NCBI GenBank assembly: GCA_022843265.1
Contig: JALHNZ010000001.1
Span: forward strand, 180,941-244,940
Direction of reading: 5' to 3'
DNA length: 64,000 nucleotides
DNA from: Gemmatimonadaceae bacterium
GTDB lineage: Bacteria > Gemmatimonadota > Gemmatimonadetes > Gemmatimonadales > Gemmatimonadaceae
The first letter of the stretch is position 1; each line of letters starts with the position of its first letter. The notes below the pieces were generated by a model. That model was not told the DNA's origin and did no database searches. It was given only the letters and a program-made list of their open reading frames with translations. Shown here one piece after another: positions 9,770 to 17,855 of this stretch. A program made the position numbers and the translations under genes.

Positions 9770-9814
9770 ACAGCACGCGGTGGTCGCCAGCAATGCGCGT
9801 CCACCGCGTGCTGT
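9770..9814 (+). terminator. 14-bp stem hairpin closing the pilin operon
   Basis: A perfect inverted repeat ACAGCACGCGGTGG (9770-9783) / CCACCGCGTGCTGT (9801-9814) with a 17-nt loop, followed by only TTT before CGG. A smaller stem GGTGCAG/CTGCACC (9723-9760) precedes it. It is likely a transcription end with a short T-run. Confidence 0.55.
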
Positions 9815-9857
9815 TTCGGATCACATCCGCACATGGAAAGGAGTGAAGGTGTTACCC

Positions 9858-10793
9858 ATGAACCTGCACGCGCATTCGCGGCGCGCACGCTGGTGCGCGG
9901 CAGCGGCCGCAACATTGCTACTGATGGTGTTCTCCGCCCCAGCGCACGCGCAATCTGAACCGGCGAGAACAAAAGCGCCGCTCCTGATTGATGCATCCGC
10001 ACTCGATGCACTGCGCGCCCAAAACAACGTGGTGATTCTGCAGATTGGTTCGCCAGCGCAGTATGAGGCAGCGCACATCCCAGGGGCGCGTCCCGTCGCA
10101 TTGAACGATGTATCCACGCCGCGCACCGACGGTGCACTTATCCTCGAGCTTCCTGACAGCCCGACACTGGAACGCTGGGCGCGTTCCGTTGGCATTACCA
10201 ACCAAAGCCGCATCGTGGTCGTGCCAGCAACGGATACACTGCAATCCAGTACACGCGTGTTGTTCACGCTCACCTTCATGGGACTGGGCAACCGCACGTC
10301 GTTGCTCAACGGCGGATTAAGTGCGTGGCGTGCAGCGGGGAAAGCGATTGACACCGGTGCGGCACCCGCACTCGCGCCCTCGACCGCCGCGCTCACGCTG
10401 GTGCGTGATTCTTCGATTGTGGCCACCATGGATCGCGTCGCGGGCGCTACGAATGATGCGGGCGTGGCGATTGTCGACGCGCGGTTGCCGCAGTTCTACG
10501 CGGGCCAGGGCGGTGGCTATCCGCGACCGGGGCACGTTCCCACAGCGGTCAACATTCCGTTGTCGACGGTGGCCGAGAACGGGGTCATCAAGAGCGACGC
10601 CGAGCTGCGCGCGCTCTTTGAAACGGCGGGCGTCAAGGCGGGTGAGCAGGTCATCACCTACTGCCACATCGGCCAGCAGGCCAGCTTGCTCTGGTTCGCC
10701 GCGAAACAACTTGGGTATGACGTCATGCTGTTTGACGGATCGTTTCAGGAATGGAGCGGATCCGATCGACCGCTTGGCACACCGCCGAACTGA
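9858..10793 (+). CDS. Exported two-domain rhodanese (thiosulfate sulfurtransferase type)
   Basis: 311 aa with a Sec signal peptide ending PAHA-Q (about 33 residues), so it acts in the periplasm. Two rhodanese domains follow. The first lacks the catalytic cysteine (VVVPATDT at the loop); the second has the active-site loop YCHIGQQA with Cys, as in SseA/TST enzymes where only the C-terminal domain is active. It would move sulfane sulfur from thiosulfate or mercaptopyruvate to an acceptor such as cyanide or a thiol. The ATG at 9858 gives the best signal peptide; a GTG at 9849 with AAAGGAG upstream would add three residues. Confidence 0.88.
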   Translation: MNLHAHSRRARWCAAAAATLLLMVFSAPAHAQSEPARTKAPLLIDASALDALRAQNNVVILQIGSPAQYEAAHIPGARPVALNDVSTPRTDGALILELPDSPTLERWARSVGITNQSRIVVVPATDTLQSSTRVLFTLTFMGLGNRTSLLNGGLSAWRAAGKAIDTGAAPALAPSTAALTLVRDSSIVATMDRVAGATNDAGVAIVDARLPQFYAGQGGGYPRPGHVPTAVNIPLSTVAENGVIKSDAELRALFETAGVKAGEQVITYCHIGQQASLLWFAAKQLGYDVMLFDGSFQEWSGSDRPLGTPPN

Positions 10794-10795
10794 CG

Positions 10796-10825
10796 CGAAC
10801 GTGTCAATGCACGTGAACACGTTCG
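10796..10825. terminator. Hairpin between convergent rhodanese and arginase genes
   Basis: The 9-bp stem CGAACGTGT (10796-10804) / ACACGTTCG (10817-10825) with a 12-nt loop lies in the 44-bp gap between the two gene ends. It can serve both strands. There is no long T-tract on either side. Confidence 0.5.
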
Positions 10826-10837
10826 TGATAACGTGCG

Positions 10838-11755
10838 CTACAACGTGCGCTTACCCAGGGCGCTCGCGATCAGCTCAACCGCCAGCTCGGCCGTGCGATT
10901 CGCGCGGTCGAGCACGGGATTGATCTCGACCAGATCCATGCCAACGAGGCGTCCCGTATCGGCCAACAACTCCATCGCGAGATGGGCCTCGCGGTACGTG
11001 GCGCCACCGGGTACCGGAGTGCCCACGCCGGGTGCTTCGCTCGGATCAATCCAGTCCGCGTCGCACGAGAGATAGATCCCGCCCGTCGCGACGCCCACGC
11101 GCGCGATGGCTTCACGCAGCACAGTGGTCAGCCCACGTTCGTCAACATCGCGCATGGTGTACGCGTGAATGCCGAGCTCGCGGATGAGTTTGCTCTCCGC
11201 GGCGTCGACATCGCGCAGACCCACATACACCAGATGCTCCGATCGCAGCGCAGGATGCGGCGTTGAGATCGATGACATGTCAGGGTCGCCCAGTCCGAGC
11301 AAGTGCGCGACCGGCATGCCGTGTACGTTGCCGGACAGACTACTCTCGGGCGTATTGATATCACCGTGTGCATCGAGCCAGATCACGCCCAGCTGCTCAC
11401 CACGTTCTGCCAACGCGGTGGCAACGCCGGCGATTGAACCGGCACTCAAACTATGATCACCGCCGATCACCAGCGGGAAGACGCCCTCGCGGATCGCCGA
11501 TGCCGTGTGCTCAGCGAGCTCGCGACACACGGCGGTAATCGCACGCAGTTCCGTATCGCCGCCGGGTCGGCGGACCGACTCGCGCTGTGGCACTGGAAGA
11601 TTGCCGGTATCGTCAACGTCGAAGCCAAGTCGTTCGAGACTTTGCGTCAGGTTCGCGATTCGCAGCGCAGAGGGTCCCATATCCACGCCACGGCGCGAGG
11701 CACCGAGGTCGAGGGGAACACCGATCAGGCGAAGAGAGCGTGTGAGCGTCGTCAT
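10838..11755 (-). CDS. rocF: Arginase
   Basis: 305 aa ureohydrolase. The binuclear Mn2+ ligands are all visible: [13 protein letters not shown] and CDADWIDPS (the SxDxDxxDP motif). The spacing and the short loop [11 protein letters not shown] match arginase rather than agmatinase. It would hydrolyse arginine to ornithine and urea in the cytoplasm. The gene stands alone on the minus strand and is divergent from purE. There is no urease or ornithine aminotransferase nearby to show the use of the products. Confidence 0.9.
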   Translation of the reverse strand: MTTLTRSLRLIGVPLDLGASRRGVDMGPSALRIANLTQSLERLGFDVDDTGNLPVPQRESVRRPGGDTELRAITAVCRELAEHTASAIREGVFPLVIGGDHSLSAGSIAGVATALAERGEQLGVIWLDAHGDINTPESSLSGNVHGMPVAHLLGLGDPDMSSISTPHPALRSEHLVYVGLRDVDAAESKLIRELGIHAYTMRDVDERGLTTVLREAIARVGVATGGIYLSCDADWIDPSEAPGVGTPVPGGATYREAHLAMELLADTGRLVGMDLVEINPVLDRANRTAELAVELIASALGKRTL

Positions 11756-11762
11756 CCGTCAA

Positions 11763-11794
11763 AACTGGCGACCGCGTGCACGTTGGCGCCAGTT
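11763..11794. promoter_or_regulatory. Inverted repeat in the arginase-purE divergent region
   Basis: AACTGGCG (11763-11770) and CGCCAGTT (11787-11794) are perfectly complementary and 16 nt apart, immediately upstream of the arginase start. It may be an operator or a 5' leader hairpin of either gene. There is no further evidence. Confidence 0.35.
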
Positions 11795-11869
11795 GCAGTG
11801 GAGGACCTCGGTGGTCACGGCTATGTTCCGGGAGCGCTGCAACCCTGCCCCACCTCACGTGGAGTGTCC

Positions 11870-12415
11870 GTGCCCGCTGTACCGCCACATCCGCCAGAAT
11901 CCGAAGCCGCTACGCCCTTGGTGGGCGTGGTCATGGGAAGCGCCAGCGACTACGACGTCATGGCGCCGGCGTGCGACGTGCTCTATGAACTCGGGATTCC
12001 CTACGAGGCCATGGTCGTTTCGGCCCACCGCACACCAGACTGGTTGTTCGAATATGCAGCGGGCGCGCGCGCTCGCGGTCTACAGGTGATCATCGCCGGC
12101 GCCGGTGGTGCGGCGCATCTCCCCGGCATGCTTGCGGCCAAAACGACGGTTCCGGTATTCGGTGTCCCGGTGCCTGCCACGGCGTTGCAAGGCATGGACG
12201 CCCTGCTCGCCATTGTGCAGATGCCGGCCGGCATTCCGGTGGGCACACTGGCCATCGGAAAGCCCGGTGCCGCCAACGCGGCGCTACTCGCGGCCGCCGT
12301 ACTCGCCAACCACGATCACGCGCTGGCGTCGAAGTTGGAGCAGCGCCGCGCCACGAAAGCGGCCGAAGCGCTCGCCCGCCCGTTGCCCGCGCCCGGAGCA
12401 ATTGTTTCACGATGA
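11870..12415 (+). CDS. purE: N5-carboxyaminoimidazole ribonucleotide mutase
   Basis: 181 aa class I PurE. It rearranges N5-CAIR to 4-carboxy-AIR in purine synthesis. Motifs visible: [11 protein letters not shown] (substrate phosphate loop), SAHRTPDW with the catalytic His, and [11 protein letters not shown]. The GTG at 11870 is chosen because GGAG lies 5 nt upstream and it leaves a normal-length protein; the longer open frame upstream overlaps arginase antisense. The stop overlaps purK ATG (ATGA), so both are co-translated. Confidence 0.93.
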   Translation: MPAVPPHPPESEAATPLVGVVMGSASDYDVMAPACDVLYELGIPYEAMVVSAHRTPDWLFEYAAGARARGLQVIIAGAGGAAHLPGMLAAKTTVPVFGVPVPATALQGMDALLAIVQMPAGIPVGTLAIGKPGAANAALLAAAVLANHDHALASKLEQRRATKAAEALARPLPAPGAIVSR

Positions 12416-13704
12416 ATACGTCAGCCATTCTTCCCGGCGCCACGATTGGCATCCTCGGTGGTGGTCAGCTCGGTCGCATGACCGCGATGGCGGCACGCAG
12501 CATGGGTTACGATGTGCACGTGCTCGACCCGGATCCCATGTGTGCAGCGCGCGCCGTGGCAACACAAACACTCACGGCGCCGTTCAACGACGCTGAAGCC
12601 GCAGCACGACTTGCTCGTGCATGCGATGTGATCACGCTGGAGATTGAACAGATCTCGCGCGCCTCGCTTGAAGCGGCGGCCGAGTTCGCGCCAGTGCATC
12701 CAGGCGCGGATGCGGTGTACATCATTCAGGATCGGTTGCGGCAAAAGCGCTGGCTATCCGACAACAATTTTCCTGTTGGCGCGTTTCGCGAAGCGGACTC
12801 CGCCGATGCACTCGCGGCGATCGTGGCCGAGTTTGGGCCGTCCATCGCCAAAGCGTGTCATGGTGGATATGACGGTCGCGGTCAGGCTCGGCTTTCTGAT
12901 GCGAACGCCGCCGTTGACGCGTGGAAGTCGCTCGGCCAGCAGCCGTGTCTGGTTGAACAGCGCATCGACATTGCCGTGGAGTTGTCGGTGTTGGTTGCAC
13001 GCCGCGCCAACGGCGAACACGTGGTGTATCCGCCGTCACGCAACCACCACACGGATGGCATTCTCACGTGGAGCGTCACGCCAGCCGAGTTGCCTGCCAG
13101 TGTGCTGCGTTCGGCAGAAGAACTCGCCCCCGCGATTGCGAAGGCGCTCGGCATCGTAGGTCTGCTGGCGGTGGAACTGTTTCTCACCACCGATGGCCAA
13201 CTGTTGGTGAACGAACTCGCACCGCGCCCGCACAACACGTATCACCACACGGAGCGGGCCAGCGCAACGAGTCAGTTCGAACAGTTGGTGCGCGCCGTGT
13301 GTAACTTGCCGCTTGGTGATCCGCGCGTGATTGCGCCCGGCGCCATTGTGAATTTGCTGGGCGACGTGTGGTTACACGACACGCAACCCGATATCGAGTT
13401 TGCGCTGGGTGTACCCGCCAGTCGACTGCACTTGTACGGAAAGGCGGGCGCACGACCAGGACGCAAGATGGGCCATCTATCGGCGGTGGGAGATTCGTCG
13501 CAGGAAGCGCTCAGTCGCGTGCTCGCGTGTTACCGGCGCCTGTCGCCCGCGAGCGCACTCGCCGCCGGTCTCAGCGGGCCGCCACCGCAACTACGAGCTG
13601 CCGACGGTGCACTTTCTGTTGAACTCGCGGCGGTTGACCGAGGCAACGCGGCACCGTGGCGCGGACCGGAAGACAACGATACTGACCGCGAAGACGTAGG
13701 TTAG
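12412..13704 (+). CDS. purK: N5-carboxyaminoimidazole ribonucleotide synthetase
   Basis: 430 aa ATP-grasp enzyme making N5-CAIR from AIR, bicarbonate and ATP, the substrate of PurE next door. The N-terminal nucleotide-like fold has [11 protein letters not shown], and the ATP-grasp core has [21 protein letters not shown] and [14 protein letters not shown]. It is about 40-60 residues longer than E. coli PurK (355 aa), mostly as an Ala/Pro/Asp-rich C-terminal tail. Start and stop are well defined by the ATGA overlap with purE. Confidence 0.95.
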   Translation: MNTSAILPGATIGILGGGQLGRMTAMAARSMGYDVHVLDPDPMCAARAVATQTLTAPFNDAEAAARLARACDVITLEIEQISRASLEAAAEFAPVHPGADAVYIIQDRLRQKRWLSDNNFPVGAFREADSADALAAIVAEFGPSIAKACHGGYDGRGQARLSDANAAVDAWKSLGQQPCLVEQRIDIAVELSVLVARRANGEHVVYPPSRNHHTDGILTWSVTPAELPASVLRSAEELAPAIAKALGIVGLLAVELFLTTDGQLLVNELAPRPHNTYHHTERASATSQFEQLVRAVCNLPLGDPRVIAPGAIVNLLGDVWLHDTQPDIEFALGVPASRLHLYGKAGARPGRKMGHLSAVGDSSQEALSRVLACYRRLSPASALAAGLSGPPPQLRAADGALSVELAAVDRGNAAPWRGPEDNDTDREDVG

Positions 13705-13741
13705 CCGCAGTACCCTATTTCGATTCTTCCAATCCCCACTC

Positions 13742-14122
13742 ATGTTCTCACGAGAATTCTACGAAATCCTGCACATCATCGGCATCGCGCTCATGTTCGT
13801 GGCAATTGGTGGCGTAGCAGTGCATGCAGCAAATGGCGGCCGCAAGGGCGAAAGCTCCACGCGTAAGTTGGTTTCGATCGGCCACGGTATTGGCGCGCTG
13901 CTGGTTCTGGTTGGTGGCTTTGGCATGCTGGCACGCATCGGCATGCAGCACGGCGCTGGATTCCCAACGTGGCTCTGGATCAAGATTGCGATCTGGCTGG
14001 TGCTGAGTGCCGTGGTGCTCATCCCGTACCGCAAGCCGGCGCTGGCACGTCCGTTCTTCATCTTGCTGCCGTTGCTGGCCGGTGTGGCGGTGTACATGGC
14101 GCTCTACAAGCCGCTGGTGTAA
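13742..14122 (+). CDS. Small four-helix membrane protein of unknown function
   Basis: 126 aa, four predicted transmembrane helices (about residues 8-28, 45-66, 75-93 and 102-120). Conserved-looking features are a His in helix 1 (ILHIIGIALMF), VAVHAANGG after it, and SIGHGIGALLV in helix 2. Paired histidines in adjacent helices could bind heme, but this is only a possibility. The size and helix pattern resemble SirB2/CopD-like small membrane proteins; no family is certain. It lies 37 nt after purK and could be the last gene of that operon. Confidence 0.6.
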   Translation: MFSREFYEILHIIGIALMFVAIGGVAVHAANGGRKGESSTRKLVSIGHGIGALLVLVGGFGMLARIGMQHGAGFPTWLWIKIAIWLVLSAVVLIPYRKPALARPFFILLPLLAGVAVYMALYKPLV

Positions 14123-14137
14123 CAACATCGGAGGGCC

Positions 14138-14166
14138 TTGACTTTTTTCTCGTTGAGGCCGATACA
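14138..14166 (+). promoter_or_regulatory. Candidate sigma70-type promoter for the leader RNA unit
   Basis: TTGACT at 14138-14143, then 17 nt, then GATACA at 14161-14166. It lies only 16 nt after the stop of the membrane protein gene. Transcription would begin near 14173, exactly at the first base of the GTGAGCG stem. The -35 is near consensus and the -10 is moderate. Confidence 0.5.
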
Positions 14167-14173
14167 TACAAAT

Positions 14174-14293
14174 GTGAGCGATGATTTTCCCGATTTGACG
14201 GGTCGCTCACCGGTGTTCCTTCGAACACTGCCAACCGTCTAAGTCGTGGTCCTTGTGGCCCGCGACCGAACAATCGGAGCGGGTCATTTTTTT
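14174..14293 (+). ncRNA. Structured RNA of unknown class (small RNA or attenuator)
   Basis: About 120 nt with a dense set of complementary segments. GTGAGCG (14174-14180) pairs with CGCTCAC (14204-14210), enclosing CCCG (14189-14192)/CGGG (14199-14202). GTGTTC-CTTC-GAACAC forms a tight hairpin at about 14213-14228. GACGG (14197-14201) could instead pair with CCGTC (14235-14239), a crossing or alternative helix. GTCGTGG (14243-14249) pairs with CCGCGAC (14260-14266), which excludes the terminator stem that follows. This is aptamer / anti-terminator / terminator architecture, or a free small RNA. It has no obvious ORF and matches no riboswitch class I can recall. The SAM-II element begins about 45 nt downstream. 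Confidence 0.5.
14257..14293 (+). terminator. Intrinsic terminator with seven-T tract
   Basis: GGCCCGC (14257-14263) pairs with GCGGGTC (14279-14285). After a small bulge, CCGA/TCGG forms the upper stem with an ACAA loop, giving 11 bp in all. CA and seven T (14287-14293) follow. This is the best-formed intrinsic terminator in the window. It ends transcripts from the 14138 promoter unless the competing helix 14243-14266 forms. Confidence 0.75.
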
Positions 14294-14334
14294 GCTTCAA
14301 ACAACTGATGGGAAATGCTGTGAGCCCGCTCGCA

Positions 14335-14387
14335 GCCGTGGTGATTTGCCGCCTATTGCCGCCACGCAAAACAAGGAGCTAAAACGC
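14335..14387 (+). promoter_or_regulatory. SAM-II riboswitch
   Basis: P1 is CGTGG (14337-14341) with CCACG (14362-14366). The loop begins TGATTTG and contains CCTATTG; after P1 come an A-rich run (CAAAACAAGG) and the terminal GCTAAAA (14378-14384). This is the layout of the SAM-II H-type pseudoknot: a hairpin with an AUUU loop segment and a 3' GCUAAA tail. I compared it with the known marine metX SAM-II sequence from memory and the conserved positions line up. It lies ahead of metX-hom, the expected target, and would lower expression when S-adenosylmethionine is plentiful. Confidence 0.82.
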
Positions 14388-14480
14388 GCATGCGCCCGGC
14401 GGCCTTGGCTCTCCGGGCGCATGCTGTTGGGCGGCACTCATCTGCGATGGTGAGTGCCTCACGACCGAATTCCTCGGTCG
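14388..14480 (+). promoter_or_regulatory. Three consecutive hairpins between SAM-II and metX-hom
   Basis: Perfect stems: GCATGCGCCCGG (14388-14399) / CCGGGCGCATGC (14413-14424), 12 bp; GGCACTCA (14433-14440) / TGAGTGCC (14451-14458), 8 bp; CGACCGA (14462-14468) / TCGGTCG (14474-14480), 7 bp. No T-tract follows any of them. They may be part of the expression platform, a Rho-independent pause or an mRNA-stabilising structure. Confidence 0.5.
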
Positions 14481-14516
14481 GCGCACTCGCCGAGCGTTCG
14501 CCACGGAGAGTGCCTG

Positions 14517-16646
14517 ATGTCCCGCTTCGCCCCGACCACTGTTCACAATACGTCTGCACAGGTTCGCGTCAGCAATACACTGCGGCGCAGCCGCGGCCGC
14601 CGCACGTCGCGACTCACCAGCACTCGCAGCGACTCACCGCTGGTCACGAACGGCCGCTGGAATACGCCAACGCTTACACTGGAAAGTGGGGCGGTGCTCT
14701 ACGACGTGGCGCAACAGTGGACACTCGTCGGTACGCCAAACGCTGCGGGCGACAATGTGGTCCTGGTCGCGCACGCGCTCACCGGCTCGTCACAGGTTCA
14801 CGAGTGGTGGTCAAATATTGTTGGCCCCGGTCTCGCTATCGATACCACCAGATACGCGGTGCTCTGCGCCAACGTGTTGGGCGGATGCGATGGCAGTGCC
14901 GGACCACGATCGGATTCTGACGACGGGTTTCCCGCCATCACAACGCGCGATCAGGCGCAACAGCTCTGGCACCTGCTCGACGCGTTTGGCGTGCACTCGC
15001 CAGCCCTGATTGTCGGTGGCTCTCTCGGTGGCATGGTGGCACTCGAAGTGGCCGCGCTGCGCCCGGATCGTGTACGCGAAGTCGTGGTCCTCGCCGCACC
15101 GGCTGTGCAAACGGCGTTGGGTGCAGGGTGGCACACACTGATGCGAACCGCCGTGTCACTGGGCGGCGCCAAGGATGGTCTCGCCCTCGCGCGCATGGTC
15201 GGCATGCTCAGCTATCGCTCGGCGGAAGGATTCGAAGCACGCTTTGGCGAACAGGCCATTGCTACCGAGCGTCCGTCCATCGCGAAGTGGCTTGAGCATC
15301 ATGGCGAGCGTCTGGTAGAACGGTTTGACGCGCGCAGCTACGTCACACTCATCGATGCGATGGATCGGCACGATGTGGGACGTGGTCGCGGCGGTGTGCA
15401 TCAAGCACTGCACACGATCGCGAGCAAGGTGACGGGTGTGGGCATTCCCGGCGACTTGTTGTATCCGGCAGAGGCGGTCAAACAGTGGACGGCGAACGTT
15501 GGCGCGCGCTACGCCGAAGTGTCGTCGCAGCACGGACACGACGCGTTTCTGCTTGAAACGAATCAGGTGGCAACGATTCTTCGCGAGGCAATCGTACGCA
15601 GCGAGGCGGCGCTTCCACCGGTGGCAACGCACGTCCGCACGCACGACTCATCCGCGAAGCGGCCCCTCGCACCGCTGCGCGTTGCGCTTGCGGGTTGTGG
15701 CACAGTAGGTGACGCGCTCGTCGCCTTGTTTGCCAATCGTGCCGCAGCAGGTTGGCGGCCGGTGCATGTGAGCGCTGTGCTTGTGCGCGACCTTGATCGC
15801 GAACGTCGCGGACTGGCACACGCAACGACGGTAGGCATTGTGGATCCCAACGCGCTCACGCGCGACCGGAACGCGCTGCTGCACAACAATCCCGACGTGC
15901 TGATTGAAGCGCTCGGCGGAGTGGAGCCCGCGCGAACACTTGTCGAGGCCGCTCTCAAGCGCGGCATTCGAGTGGTCACGGCCAACAAAGCGCTGATCGC
16001 CGCTCACGGCCCGGAGCTACTGTCACTTGCACGTGCACACCACACCACGCTCGACTTTGAAGGGGCCGTTGGGGCATCGATTCCTGTCGTGCGGTCCGTG
16101 CGCAGTGTGTGGGCGAGCCGAGATATTTGCGCCATTGAAGGCGTGCTGAACGGAACGACGAACGTCATCCTCGACGACATTGCCAACGGCGTGGCGTTTG
16201 CCACCGCACTCGCGAACGCGCAGGCAAACGGGTTCGCCGAAGCCGATCCGTCTCGTGATCTCGACGGTCGCGATGCGGAAGACAAACTACGCGTCCTTGC
16301 ATGGCTTGCGTTTGGTGTTGCACCTGGCGCACTCCAGGTCAAGCGCCGCGGACTCGATGCGGCCACACTGCGCTGGGCGGCCTGGCTCGCCCGGCGCGGC
16401 GAAACGGTGCGATTGATCGCCGAGCTTCGTCGCGAGGGAGACGCCGTTCAGGCTATCATCCGGCCGCGGCGTGTCGAGGGCGAAAGTGCCTGGGCGCAGG
16501 TTAAGGGCGCGCAGAACCGCATCGTGATTCGCACCAGTGCGCAAGAGACGTTGGTACTGAACGGCCTGGGCGCCGGTGGCCACGCAACCGCGCTGGCGCT
16601 GCTGGGCGATTTGCTCTCACCGGCGAGCGATTCCGTAGCGGAGTAA
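14517..16646 (+). CDS. Fused homoserine O-acetyltransferase / homoserine dehydrogenase
   Basis: 709 aa from ATG 14517 with GGAGAG 6 nt upstream. About 45 Ser/Arg/Thr-rich residues come first. MetX then occupies about residues 45-375: an alpha/beta hydrolase with nucleophile Ser169 in GGSLGGM, Asp in GDLLYP and His in GHDAFL. Homoserine dehydrogenase follows from about 388: the NAD(P) loop GCGTVGDA, then NKAL, GVLNGTTN, and GFAEADPSRDLDGRDAEDKL with the catalytic Asp and Lys. There is no C-terminal ACT domain, so feedback inhibition by threonine is probably absent. One chain would make homoserine from aspartate semialdehyde and acetylate it for methionine synthesis. The SAM-II riboswitch upstream supports this role. 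Its 3' end overlaps the convergent peptidase gene by 30 nt. Confidence 0.93.
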   Translation: MSRFAPTTVHNTSAQVRVSNTLRRSRGRRTSRLTSTRSDSPLVTNGRWNTPTLTLESGAVLYDVAQQWTLVGTPNAAGDNVVLVAHALTGSSQVHEWWSNIVGPGLAIDTTRYAVLCANVLGGCDGSAGPRSDSDDGFPAITTRDQAQQLWHLLDAFGVHSPALIVGGSLGGMVALEVAALRPDRVREVVVLAAPAVQTALGAGWHTLMRTAVSLGGAKDGLALARMVGMLSYRSAEGFEARFGEQAIATERPSIAKWLEHHGERLVERFDARSYVTLIDAMDRHDVGRGRGGVHQALHTIASKVTGVGIPGDLLYPAEAVKQWTANVGARYAEVSSQHGHDAFLLETNQVATILREAIVRSEAALPPVATHVRTHDSSAKRPLAPLRVALAGCGTVGDALVALFANRAAAGWRPVHVSAVLVRDLDRERRGLAHATTVGIVDPNALTRDRNALLHNNPDVLIEALGGVEPARTLVEAALKRGIRVVTANKALIAAHGPELLSLARAHHTTLDFEGAVGASIPVVRSVRSVWASRDICAIEGVLNGTTNVILDDIANGVAFATALANAQANGFAEADPSRDLDGRDAEDKLRVLAWLAFGVAPGALQVKRRGLDAATLRWAAWLARRGETVRLIAELRREGDAVQAIIRPRRVEGESAWAQVKGAQNRIVIRTSAQETLVLNGLGAGGHATALALLGDLLSPASDSVAE

Positions 16647-17849
16647 CACCTCGCGTACACGCGCCAGGTCAATCGCGTCTACAGTGCCGCCGCGCGACCG
16701 TTCGGTGGTCGCCATGAACAAGGCGTTGTAGATCGCTTCTTCCGTCGCTTCAACCACCGCCTGAAACACCGCCGACATATCGTCGTTCGACAGCTCCGTG
16801 CTTGTAATGGGCGCCGAGCCCGGCGCGCGTCGCACGCTCTCAGCGGTGGAAAACGCAATCACGTAGTCGCCCGATCCGTTCGATGCACTTGAGCCGGTGC
16901 GTGCAAGCCCCATGATTGCACGCGCCGCCACACGTGACAAATTGCGGTCGAGGAGTGGGGCATCTGTTGCCACTACAATCATGATGGATCCGTCACCCAG
17001 CTCGGCATTCGCGTCGCCCGGTCCCGCGCCATTCGGTCGAACCATTCGCTGAAACGCGTACTGCCCAAGCTCCTGCCCGACCGGTGCACCCATCACCTGC
17101 AGCACGCCGCCAAAGTTTCCTTGCACCAGCACGCCCACCCGGTGTCCACCTGCAGCCGCCGGCAACACGCGAGAACTGGTCCCGATACCGCCCTTCCAGC
17201 CGAACATCACGGTTCCGGTGCCGGCGCCTACACTTCCTTCAGCCACAGCCCCGCTGTCAGCCGCGGCAAGCGCAGATCGCAGCGCGTCGCCGATTCCCGG
17301 ACGAAGCCGAGTCGTATTGAGACCGCCGTCGTTTGTCTCACCTACGACCGGATTGATCGACCGCACGCCGCTGTTCTGTGGCGACATCAGCACCGACTGC
17401 GCCAGCGCATCGCCGACCGCCCAGATGCAGAGCGTGCACGTGAGTGCAATCGGCGTTTCCAACTCACCAAGCTCCTGCACCTGCGTCATGCCGAGCAGTT
17501 TGCCGAACCCGTTGCCTACGTGGATCGCGGCCGGTACGCGCGAGCGATACAAATCGCCGCCGTGCGGAAGAACGGTGGTAACGCCAGTGCGCAGTGAATC
17601 GCCCACGCGCACGGTCGCGTGACCGACTTTTACGCCAGGTACATCGGTGATCGCGTTATACGTGCCTGGCGAGAACACGCCGGGTGCCACACCAAGCGCG
17701 CGGGCGCGCTGCCGGTCCGTGTTTTGCGCGGTCAGATTGGCGCTGCTCACGCATATCAATAGAAGCAGAAGTGCTCGCGTGGCGAATGAAAAGGCGACTG
17801 GCCGACGAGGTGTCACAAGTGACTCGCAAGACTGCAGGGTGTGGGTCAT
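16617..17849 (-). CDS. Exported P1-family (DmpA-type) aminopeptidase
   Basis: 410 aa from ATG 17849, or about 399 from an in-frame GTG at 17816 that leaves a more typical signal peptide (hydrophobic run ALLLLLICVSS, cleavage near TAQN). It is an N-terminal nucleophile hydrolase: the self-cleavage site is Gly-Ser in EGSVGAGTG, where the Ser becomes the catalytic N-terminus of the beta chain. Other family blocks include GVKVGHATV, TTVLPHGG and GETNDGGLN. The family contains DmpA (L-aminopeptidase/D-amidase) and beta-peptidyl aminopeptidases, so the substrate is uncertain. It is probably periplasmic. Its start is only 6 nt from the divergent holB start, so the promoters must overlap coding sequence or the true start is the GTG. 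Confidence 0.88.
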   Translation of the reverse strand: MTHTLQSCESLVTPRRPVAFSFATRALLLLLICVSSANLTAQNTDRQRARALGVAPGVFSPGTYNAITDVPGVKVGHATVRVGDSLRTGVTTVLPHGGDLYRSRVPAAIHVGNGFGKLLGMTQVQELGELETPIALTCTLCIWAVGDALAQSVLMSPQNSGVRSINPVVGETNDGGLNTTRLRPGIGDALRSALAAADSGAVAEGSVGAGTGTVMFGWKGGIGTSSRVLPAAAGGHRVGVLVQGNFGGVLQVMGAPVGQELGQYAFQRMVRPNGAGPGDANAELGDGSIMIVVATDAPLLDRNLSRVAARAIMGLARTGSSASNGSGDYVIAFSTAESVRRAPGSAPITSTELSNDDMSAVFQAVVEATEEAIYNALFMATTERSRGGTVDAIDLARVREVLLRYGIARR

Positions 17850-17855
17850 ATTCGA

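Noticed and set aside
14174..14293. SRP RNA, 6S RNA, tmRNA or T-box
   Set aside because: No GGAAGCAGCC-like SRP loop, no large central bubble closed by end pairing, no tRNA-like ends, and no T-box GGUGGNACC element.
14335..14387. SAM-I/IV or other SAM riboswitch classes
   Set aside because: The long four-way junction and GGCAACC-type core are absent; only the compact SAM-II layout fits.
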